Below, one piece after another: positions 1 to 6,015 of a stretch of DNA of 22,543 nt. Within the stretch, counting starts at the first letter, position 1, and each line of letters begins with the position of its first letter. Under the pieces are notes generated by a model. The model did not search any database. It was not told the DNA's origin and saw only the letters and a program-made list of their open reading frames with translations. Made by a program: the position numbers and the translations under genes. The DNA is taken from positions 1 through 22,543 of IMG/VR virus record IMGVR_UViG_3300037119_008129; one strand, written 5' to 3'. Origin of the DNA: a virus.

Positions 1-74
1 TTGCGGTCCTCGGTGTCGTCTGCGTGCTCTCCGGGGTGGCGATCATCGGGTACGCCTATACACACCGACGCTGA
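1..74 (+). CDS. C-terminal end of a membrane protein (partial, cut by window edge)
   Basis: Reading from base 3, an open frame gives 23 residues and then a TGA at 72-74. The peptide is a single hydrophobic stretch (about AVLGVVCVLSGVAIIGYAY) ending in the basic tail THRR. This is the usual look of a last transmembrane helix with a positively charged cytoplasmic end. Its stop lies 10 bases from the stop of the minus-strand gene at 85-315, so the two are convergent. The family cannot be told from this fragment. It could also be a chance open frame, since only 24 codons are visible. Confidence 0.45.
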   Translation, partial: AVLGVVCVLSGVAIIGYAYTHRR

Positions 75-84
75 TCGAAAGCGC

Positions 85-315
85 TCAGATCGAATCCTGA
101 TGCGTCTGTTCTGGGCCGCGTCGCCAACTGAACACGTTCTCGATGGGCAGGACGCCGACCATCACCATCCCGATCAGGAGCTGCGAGACGCGTTCCTCGG
201 GGTTGACGAGGGCGTTGCCGATCACCCAGCAGCCGAGGCCGAATACGACGAGGCGGCGAACGAACGTGAAGATGATTTCGAACGTCTCCACGGCATGCCG
301 CCGCGCCTCGGTCAC
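85..315 (-). CDS. Small two-helix membrane protein, holin candidate
   Basis: This is a 76-residue protein starting at GTG 315, one base after the stop of the gene at 317-511, so the two are probably translated together. It has a charged N-terminal part (residues 1-21) and two hydrophobic stretches at about residues 22-38 and 46-62. A short charged turn (NPEERVSQ) separates them, and the C-terminus is polar and charged. Size, topology and position, second gene after the endolysin and last in the operon, match class II holins or holin partner proteins. No sequence-specific holin signature was recognised, so the role rests on context. It could be the holin, an antiholin or an accessory membrane protein. 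Confidence 0.65.
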   Translation of the reverse strand: MTEARRHAVETFEIIFTFVRRLVVFGLGCWVIGNALVNPEERVSQLLIGMVMVGVLPIENVFSWRRGPEQTHQDSI

Positions 316-316
316 G

Positions 317-511
317 TCACACGACTAACAGGGCGACGGCGACGGCGGCCAACCCGACCGACGTGAGTGCCGACCAGTCGAGCCACGGTTTCGGCGTCTT
401 CACGGCGACGACGATGGCGGCGACGATGAACACGATGGCGGCGAGGAGCAGCAGCCAGTCGGACAGCAGGATGTGTCCGTCGATGAGGTTCCCGGCGATG
501 AGTGTGATCAT
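317..511 (-). CDS. Small two-helix membrane protein, holin candidate
   Basis: This is a 64-residue protein starting at ATG 511, two bases after the endolysin stop (514-516). The same frame stays open upstream to 1441, but that stretch lies antiparallel to nothing new: it is an arginine/proline-rich shadow inside the endolysin gene, so the ATG at 511 is chosen. Two hydrophobic helices are visible, at about residues 16-38 and 47-64, joined by a short turn with K, P and W. The protein ends directly after the second helix. An N-terminal polar part of about 15 residues precedes the first helix. Placement directly behind the endolysin makes it the stronger of the two holin candidates, though no family motif was recognised. 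Confidence 0.7.
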   Translation of the reverse strand: MITLIAGNLIDGHILLSDWLLLLAAIVFIVAAIVVAVKTPKPWLDWSALTSVGLAAVAVALLVV

Positions 512-513
512 GG

Positions 514-1998
514 TTATGCCAGCTTTCCGACGAGCGTGTCTCGTTGCCCGTCGTTGAGGGTGGGAATGTCGGCGAGCTTCGTGAGGATCGGCAGGTTCGA
601 GCGGGCGGGGTGTCGCCAGCGGGCGGTGCCTGCGCCTTCGACGTTGGCTTTGAATGTGTCGACGTCGTTGGGTGCGACAGCGGTGGCGCGGACGCCGTCG
701 CCGACGTAGTAGGTGGTCACACCGTTGATGACCTTCTTGCTCGTGAACAACATGTCGTCGTCCTCCAATGTGGTGGGTGGGGTTCCGGTCTGCCAGGTGG
801 TGAACCAGCGGCCGAGGTCTGCCGGGTTGCCGAGGTAGGCGTTGAAGTCGACGCGTTGGTTGCCCCACGTGGCCTGCGACGTGTACTGCCAGAACTGTGG
901 GTCCAACCCGCCGTAGCCGGTCCAGCCCGGCCCGTAGTCGCCGCCGCGGGCGTTGTAGATCTCGCCCGGCGAACCATCGGGCCAGGGTTGCGCCCCGTAC
1001 TGGGCGTTGATGAGGTCGAGGCCGGCGTTCGACATGAGCGGCCGGCCCTGTTCGAGCCAATACCAGTTCGCCGTGTACACCAACGCACACTTGTGGCCGA
1101 GCTTGCGGATCGCCGCCGCGACGTTGAGTACGTCGTCCCATGTGGCGTGCTGTTCGTGGCCGTCGGTGGGGTGGCAGTAGTCCTTGGGGCCGACTTCCCA
1201 GTCGAGCATGCACGGGATCGTGGGGTCGCCGCCGACGGCTTTGTGGAACGTGTCGGCCTGGCCCGCCGCCGGATGAGTCGCCAGCTCGAACACGAAGTGA
1301 TACGCGCAGAACGGAACCTTCCGCTGCTTGCACCATGCGATGACACCGGGCGCCGACGCATCCGGCGTCAGGCCGATCGAGGCGCGGCAGATCCCGAAGT
1401 CGATGCCGTGCGGGTCTGGTGGTACCAGCCCCTGATTCCATTTCGACACGTCGGGGCCGACCAACGCCGACGCGGTGACGGTGTCACCGGGGAGCTGCCA
1501 GGTTTGCGGTTTCGGTGAACCCTGCGCCTTCCACTGGGTGACGCTGTGCGGGAACTCGGTGAACTGGCCGTGCCAATCCTCCCCGCCCCACGTCGCCTGC
1601 TCCAACCCGTACGCCTCACAGTTCTGTGCGAACCATCTGAGGTCGCCGACGAAGTCGACGGCGGCCGATGCGGTTTCGACGAGTTGTTCGTGGAACGAGC
1701 GGCCGGGTGGGGCGGCGTGGGCCATGCCAGTGCGGAGCTGCCAGCGTTTCCCTTGGTAGCCGCAACACCCGCCGGTCGAGACTTGGCGGTGCCGTTCGTA
1801 GAAGACGCGTTCCTGTTGGCTGGTGGGGCGGCCGGCGCCGCCGACGCCGAGCACGCCTTTGCTGGCGACCATGAGGGCGCGTAGCCGCCGCTGGTATTCG
1901 GGGTGCAGCATCTTGACGGAGAGCCGGTTGAACACCGTTTCGATCGGGACCATCCTGACCGGTGTCCCGTAGCCGTCGGGGTAGAGGACGTCACTCAT
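514..1998 (-). CDS. Endolysin with M15 peptidase and GH25 lysozyme domains
   Basis: This 494-residue protein carries two peptidoglycan-degrading domains. Residues about 20-150 look like a zinc peptidase of family M15 (VanY/L-Ala-D-Glu type): the likely zinc ligands are H103 (RSFHEQ), D115 (AAVDFVGD) and H143 (EDWHGQ), and the last block is the typical ExWH-like signature. Residues about 180-400 look like a GH25 muramidase: DVSKWN at 183-188, AYHF at 232-235, the catalytic D-x-E as D266 and E268 in LDWEVG, and the late block with PQFWQYTS and VDFNAYLG. The last 90 residues match no domain I know and may bind the cell wall. The enzyme would cut both peptide and glycan bonds at lysis. Start ATG 1998 overlaps the stop of the 36-codon gene upstream, and two membrane genes follow. 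Confidence 0.93.
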   Translation of the reverse strand: MSDVLYPDGYGTPVRMVPIETVFNRLSVKMLHPEYQRRLRALMVASKGVLGVGGAGRPTSQQERVFYERHRQVSTGGCCGYQGKRWQLRTGMAHAAPPGRSFHEQLVETASAAVDFVGDLRWFAQNCEAYGLEQATWGGEDWHGQFTEFPHSVTQWKAQGSPKPQTWQLPGDTVTASALVGPDVSKWNQGLVPPDPHGIDFGICRASIGLTPDASAPGVIAWCKQRKVPFCAYHFVFELATHPAAGQADTFHKAVGGDPTIPCMLDWEVGPKDYCHPTDGHEQHATWDDVLNVAAAIRKLGHKCALVYTANWYWLEQGRPLMSNAGLDLINAQYGAQPWPDGSPGEIYNARGGDYGPGWTGYGGLDPQFWQYTSQATWGNQRVDFNAYLGNPADLGRWFTTWQTGTPPTTLEDDDMLFTSKKVINGVTTYYVGDGVRATAVAPNDVDTFKANVEGAGTARWRHPARSNLPILTKLADIPTLNDGQRDTLVGKLA

Positions 1999-2101
1999 CG
2001 GTGTCCTCGTCGGGGTCGACCGGGTCGGTGACGAACTGGTCGGGGATGTCCCAGTCGGGTGGTTCGACGGTGGGGTGTTCGACTACGGGTTCGTCGGACA
2101 T
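1991..2101 (-). CDS. Acidic proline-rich 36-residue peptide
   Basis: A short frame begins at ATG 2101, two bases after the stop of the threonine-rich protein, and ends in a TGA at 1991-1993. It overlaps the endolysin start by eight bases. It fills exactly the gap that would otherwise separate two operon genes, which is the main reason to think it is real. The peptide is strongly acidic and rich in P and V, begins MSDEPVVEHP and ends DPDEDTDE, and has no hydrophobic helix or cysteine. No function is recognised. It may serve mainly to couple endolysin translation to the gene upstream. Confidence is moderate because of its length. Confidence 0.5.
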   Translation of the reverse strand: MSDEPVVEHPTVEPPDWDIPDQFVTDPVDPDEDTDE

Positions 2102-2103
2102 GG

Positions 2104-3051
2104 TCACCTCGTCGGGGGAAGCACCACGGGCGTGGTCGTGGTGGTGGTGGGTGGGAACGGTCCGTTCGGGTTGGCGCAGGCCGACGACTCGGGCGGATAC
2201 GTGACGAGCACCGGGCCGGCGGTCGGGTTCACCGTGTACGTGAGGGAGATTCCCTCACGTAGCACGGCGTCACTCGGATCGAGCACCCAGAACCCGTCCG
2301 AGTTGAGGTTCCACCCCGGCACGTCGGCCACGGAGCCATCGGGATTGATATGCGTGCCGGGGTAGAGCACGTCGACCGTCGCGCCGGGCTGGTAGACGAT
2401 CGACTGCGTTCCGACGACAGTGCCGTTGACGTCGGTCATGGTGAGGGTGCCGGTCTGGCCGGCGAGTGTCGGGAACAGGTTGCGGAACTCGATGCGGATG
2501 GTGGGCACTTCCCGGACGCAGACGGTGCCGGCGGCGCCGAACGTGAACGTGTCAGGCAGTGTCGTCGTTGACGTGCTTGACGAGGTTGCGGGCAGCGTCG
2601 TGGAGGTCGTCGTCGGTGTAGACGACGCCGTCGTAGAAGTTGTCGAGGGCGGCGACGAGGTTGTCGTAGTCGGCGCGACGGACGTGGACGTAGTCGTCGG
2701 GGCGGTCTGAGGCGTGGTCACCACGACTGTCGTAGACGTCGTCGTGCCAATCGAGGTCGTTGATGTCGGTGCCTCCGTTGTCGTGCTGGTGCTCGTAGCG
2801 GTCGAGCTGGTAGGCGGCGTTGTAGTGGTGCTGGACGGAGGGGTAGTGACGGTGGTGGTTGTCGCCACCACGGTGTTCGGTGTGCAGTCGGGACATGTGG
2901 TGGTGGTACCCGCTGCCGTCGTCGTCGTGTACGCCGGATGTGTCGTGGTGGTGGGGTGGGTGTAGCCGGCGTCGACGCCGGGCATGAGGGCCAGGGTGGC
3001 GGTGACCGCGCCGACGGCTACAGCGGCGAGGGCGGCGAGGCGGCGGGTCAT
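2104..3051 (-). CDS. Secreted threonine-rich (mucin-like) phage protein
   Basis: This is a 315-residue protein. Residues 1-28 form a clear signal peptide: RR at 3-4, a hydrophobic core to about residue 24, and an AxA-like cleavage site after VDA. Residues about 32-167 are low complexity, mostly T with S, P and A, with one C-P-D-C at 53-56. Residues about 168-298 look like a folded, beta-rich domain with C178 and C292, which could pair. A second T-run follows at 302-307. Threonine/serine/proline stalks of this kind usually hold a domain away from a cell surface and are often O-glycosylated. Start ATG 3051 has AAGGA eight bases upstream, overlapping the stop of the tail gene before it. It is unclear whether the protein is on the virion or exported by the infected cell. 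Confidence 0.8.
   Translation of the reverse strand: MTRRLAALAAVAVGAVTATLALMPGVDAGYTHPTTTTHPAYTTTTAAGTTTTCPDCTPNTVVATTTTVTTPPSSTTTTPPTSSTATSTSTTTEAPTSTTSIGTTTSTTVVVTTPQTAPTTTSTSVAPTTTTSSPPSTTSTTASSTPTTTSTTLPATSSSTSTTTLPDTFTFGAAGTVCVREVPTIRIEFRNLFPTLAGQTGTLTMTDVNGTVVGTQSIVYQPGATVDVLYPGTHINPDGSVADVPGWNLNSDGFWVLDPSDAVLREGISLTYTVNPTAGPVLVTYPPESSACANPNGPFPPTTTTTTPVVLPPTR
2551..2958 (-). repeat. Threonine-codon low-complexity tract
   Basis: Bases encoding residues 32-167 of the secreted protein are dominated by ACN, TCN and CCN codons, read on the plus strand as runs of cgt, ggt and gtc. The tract is imperfect, with no fixed unit length and no spacers, so it is a coding low-complexity region and not an array. 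Such tracts tend to change length by slippage or recombination. Confidence 0.75.
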
Positions 3052-3060
3052 GGGTGGTCC

Positions 3061-5562
3061 TTAAATGATTTGGGTGGTGCCGACGTAGAGCTTCGTCACC
3101 AAGGTGGTGCCGATGCGGAGGTTGGTGATCGGGGTGGTGCCGATGTAGGCGGCGCCGGTTGTGGGGGTGTCGACGACGAGCACGAAGTCGCGGGTGCCGT
3201 CACCGCGGGCAGCCGGCAACGTCACCGACCGGGAAGGGTTCTGTGTTTCGGAGGTGGCGATGTCGGTGTAGGTGAACGCGACCGGATCCCACCAACGCAA
3301 CCGGACATTGGCGGTGCCGGTGATGATCGTGGTGTCGGCGACGACAGTGCGGTTGTTCGGGAAGTAGGCGACAGCGGTCGTGCCCTTCGACCCGGCGGCG
3401 GCCTTGGTGTCACCGGACCCGGTGCCGGTCGTGATGAACGAGTCGTGCGGCGCCCAGGCGGTGTGGTTGATGTGTTCGTCGGCGAACGAGTAGGCGTGGG
3501 CGGCCTCGAGTGTTTCGGCGCGGGTCAACGCCGGAGCGACCTTCGCCGAGTAGGTGCCGCCCGCCCCGAGTGCGGTCAGCCCGAACGGCCAGATGTCGGC
3601 GTCGCCGTAGTTGATGCCGACACCGCCGCGAATGAACGTCGTGTAGACGCGTTCACGCAAACCCTGCTGCGTCGGCGGCCCGGACCAGTCGCCGCCCCGG
3701 TACGGCGGTTCACAATCCCACACCGGCAAGGTGGTGGCACCCGTCTCGTTGTAGACGGCGTCGAACTGTTCGACGTCGAGGGTGTCGTAGTCGTAGTTCG
3801 AGTTGATCGACACCCGCAACCATTCGTATCCGGTCGGGTAGGTGCCCTGGTTGGAGATGAACCGGCTGTACGACGTCTCGTCTTGGTCGGGTTCGGCGAC
3901 GACGAGACGGTGGGTGGAGCCTTCGGCGTCGCGGATGCCTTGGAACACTTTGTCGATGGCGTTGGCGAGGGTCGACGTGACGTTCCAGTCGGTGCCGAGT
4001 TCCCACACGATGTTCGGGTAGGCGGCGTATCGGGTGGCGACGGCGTGCCCGTAGTTGTATGGGTGGGTGGGGCTGACGGTTTGGGCGGCGGAAAGGTCGT
4101 CGCCGATGCCTTGGGAGACGGAACCACCGGACCAGCCGGTGTAACAGACGGCGAAGATGACGGTCATGTTGAGCCGGGTGGCTTCGGTCATCACCCAGTC
4201 CATCGACGCCCACGCCGCACCGAGCGACGACTGCAACGGGGTGCCGGTGAAGAAGTTGGCGCCGGCCTTGTTCTGGTAACGGACCCAGCCGGAGCCGGTG
4301 TCGTTGTAGTTGCCGCCGCATGGCCAGACGGTGACGGACTTGTACCCGGTGCCGGCGAGCGATGTGAGGGCGGAGGTGATCTCGGCGTCGGACCCGTTCT
4401 GCGCCATGCCCCACGCCGACATGTTGCGGAGCAGATACGTGGCGCCGTTCTGGTCGACGAGTTTGCGGCCGGATACGGCGACCGGGTAGGCGAAGGACAG
4501 CACGGTCGTCGACGACGCGGCCATCGTCGCCGCGGCGGCGGTGACGGCGATGGTGCCGGTGATCGTCCACGACCCGGCACCGGTCGACGTGGCATCGGAG
4601 GCGGTGACAGCGACGGTGCCGATGACGGTGGTCGTGCCGGCAGCCACCGACGTGGCGTCTGCGGCGGTGACGGCGATCGTGCCGGTGTTGTCACCGCTGC
4701 CGCTGGCGGCCCCGGTGGCGGTCATCGTGGCGTCTGCGGCGGTGACCGAGATGGTGCCGTTGTGGTACGGGCTGCCCGCCGCGGCGCTGGTGGCGGCGTC
4801 AGCGGTGACGGTGATGGTGCCGGTGACCGACGTCGAACCGGCCGCCGCCGACGTGGCATCGGCGGCGGTGACCGAGATGGTGCCGGTGACCGACGCGGTG
4901 GCCGGGACAAGGACGACGGCGACGATCGAGCCGTCCTCCCAGTTGGTCGTAGTGAGGGCGGCGACAGTCGTGCTGCCCGTCGTCGGCGAACCAGACGCCC
5001 ACGCCGTGTCAGCCGGCTCGAAGAACGCCACCTGACTGATCAACGTCAGGTTCGACCACGAGTTCACGGTGCCTTCGACGACCGAGAACCCGTTGGCGCA
5101 GGCCAGGATCAGATCCCCGGTGACGGCGGTCAACGTCCCCGTCGTGTACGGCCCCGCCGACGAGCCGGTCTGCCCGCCTGATGCACTGCGGACACTGTCG
5201 ACGCCGCTGTAGAAGATCACCGACAACATCGTCGGCTGCTCCGCCGTGCCGGTGCCGGCCCAGTCCCACGCCAACGTCTTGTTGGTGCCGACGTCGGGCG
5301 CCAACATATAGAACATGGCCGACATCCACGCACTGTTGCTGGCGTCGCCCGCCAGTGACGCCGACGTCATCGCCGTCGCCGTCGCACCCTTCGTGAACGT
5401 CATCGCCCCGGTCGAGTAGAAGTTCGAGGTGGAGCTGTAGCCCGACACGCTGACCGCGACGAAGGTGGCGTCCGACGGCACGGTGATCGTCGACGACGCC
5501 GTCCCGCTGTTGGCCGTCGTTATCGGCAGACGCAGGATCGAACCCGTCTGTGTGATCGCCAC
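3061..5562 (-). CDS. Tail protein with DUF4038/GH140-like glycosidase domain (putative depolymerase)
   Basis: This is an 833-residue multidomain protein. Residues 1-220 are beta-rich and probably attach it to the tail or bind sugar. Residues 226-355 are degenerate repeats of about 22 residues around GTIxVTAADATSAAAG. Residues about 362-700 resemble the apiosidase-like DUF4038/GH140 barrel: it opens with GRKLVDQNGATYLL and has WELGTDW at 520-526 (candidate acid/base D525) and WDCEPPY at 615-621 (candidate nucleophile E618). Residues about 731-798 resemble the domain often found after DUF4038 (PF12904), with AYFPNNRTV and RWWDP. The C-terminus carries three short I/V-G-T-T repeats. I infer a virion enzyme that trims a capsular or cell-wall glycan during adsorption. 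Start GTG 5562 has GAGGG just upstream. The substrate cannot be predicted. Confidence 0.8.
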   Translation of the reverse strand: MAITQTGSILRLPITTANSGTASSTITVPSDATFVAVSVSGYSSTSNFYSTGAMTFTKGATATAMTSASLAGDASNSAWMSAMFYMLAPDVGTNKTLAWDWAGTGTAEQPTMLSVIFYSGVDSVRSASGGQTGSSAGPYTTGTLTAVTGDLILACANGFSVVEGTVNSWSNLTLISQVAFFEPADTAWASGSPTTGSTTVAALTTTNWEDGSIVAVVLVPATASVTGTISVTAADATSAAAGSTSVTGTITVTADAATSAAAGSPYHNGTISVTAADATMTATGAASGSGDNTGTIAVTAADATSVAAGTTTVIGTVAVTASDATSTGAGSWTITGTIAVTAAAATMAASSTTVLSFAYPVAVSGRKLVDQNGATYLLRNMSAWGMAQNGSDAEITSALTSLAGTGYKSVTVWPCGGNYNDTGSGWVRYQNKAGANFFTGTPLQSSLGAAWASMDWVMTEATRLNMTVIFAVCYTGWSGGSVSQGIGDDLSAAQTVSPTHPYNYGHAVATRYAAYPNIVWELGTDWNVTSTLANAIDKVFQGIRDAEGSTHRLVVAEPDQDETSYSRFISNQGTYPTGYEWLRVSINSNYDYDTLDVEQFDAVYNETGATTLPVWDCEPPYRGGDWSGPPTQQGLRERVYTTFIRGGVGINYGDADIWPFGLTALGAGGTYSAKVAPALTRAETLEAAHAYSFADEHINHTAWAPHDSFITTGTGSGDTKAAAGSKGTTAVAYFPNNRTVVADTTIITGTANVRLRWWDPVAFTYTDIATSETQNPSRSVTLPAARGDGTRDFVLVVDTPTTGAAYIGTTPITNLRIGTTLVTKLYVGTTQII
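4498..4887 (-). repeat. Tandem degenerate repeats coding a linker in the tail glycosidase
   Basis: About six units, each roughly 60-75 bases, encode G-T-I/V-x-V-T-A-A/S-D-A-T-x-x-A-A-G with variable joints of 3-13 residues. The DNA shows recurring blocks close to gcggtgac(g/a)g(c/a)gatggtgcc and gccgacgtggcatc on the plus strand. The units separate the N-terminal module from the glycosidase domain and look like repeated beta-strands of a shaft or spacer. Confidence 0.75.
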
Positions 5563-5601
5563 AGCAACCCTCGTTCAGTTAGCCGGGATCCGTTTCGGTG
5601 T

Positions 5602-6006
5602 TTACGCGTTGCCCATGGTGATGACGAGCGACGTGACGTTCACCGGTTGGGTGGCGACGATGCTCGTCGTCGTCAGGTTCAGGTCTGAACCGGAGGTGCC
5701 GACGTCACCGTCGATGACAGCGGTCGTGCCGTCCGACTTCCAGATGCGGAAATGGGTGGCGGTGCCGGTGGCGTCAGCGGACGTGTCCCCAGTGATCGCA
5801 CTGGCCGTCAACACCCCGGACGAGGCGCCGGCAGCGAACGCCGACGCGTTGCAGGTCAGGTCGGCGAGGAGGGTGCCGGTGATCGCCGCCGCCACGTTCG
5901 CCGGACGAGTCCCCGAGTAGATGCGGAGCTTGCCGGATGTGCCGACAGCGGTGGTGATGGCGTCGGCCTGCGCGGTACGCAGCGTCGCCGAGAACTTGAT
6001 AGCCAT
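5602..6006 (-). CDS. Conserved phage structural protein (small tail-associated family)
   Basis: The 134-residue protein has the look of a widespread uncharacterised phage family. It starts with a helix (KFSATLRTAQADAITTAVG), then shows K-L-R-I-Y-S-G-T-x-P, a middle with L-A-D-L and A-F-A-A-G, and a late block TGTATHFRIW followed by IDGDVGTSGSDLNL. It ends in a beta-strand and G-N-A. Relatives I recall sit among tail fibre genes, as this one does, between a fibre gene and the tail glycosidase gene. Its exact role in the virion is not known to me. Start ATG 6006 has AAGGAG six bases upstream, overlapping the stop of the fibre gene. Confidence 0.75.
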   Translation of the reverse strand: MAIKFSATLRTAQADAITTAVGTSGKLRIYSGTRPANVAAAITGTLLADLTCNASAFAAGASSGVLTASAITGDTSADATGTATHFRIWKSDGTTAVIDGDVGTSGSDLNLTTTSIVATQPVNVTSLVITMGNA

Positions 6007-6015
6007 TGTTTCTCC

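Noticed and set aside
512-1441. Upstream extension of the 64-residue membrane protein
   Set aside because: It is an R/P/H-rich shadow in the endolysin gene; only the part after ATG 511 is protein-like.
2551-2958. Repeat array (CRISPR or microsatellite)
   Set aside because: There is no constant unit and no spacers; it is a coding low-complexity tract with an intact frame.
2714-2965. Valine-rich hydrophobic frame on the plus strand that looks like a membrane protein
   Set aside because: It is the reverse complement of threonine codons in the secreted protein; ACN codons read backwards give GTN valine runs.
2938-5181. Plus-strand open frame of 747 codons
   Set aside because: It lies opposite the tail glycosidase and threonine-rich genes, is a monotonous G/V/R/D-rich product, has no motifs, and results from high GC in the third position of the minus-strand genes.
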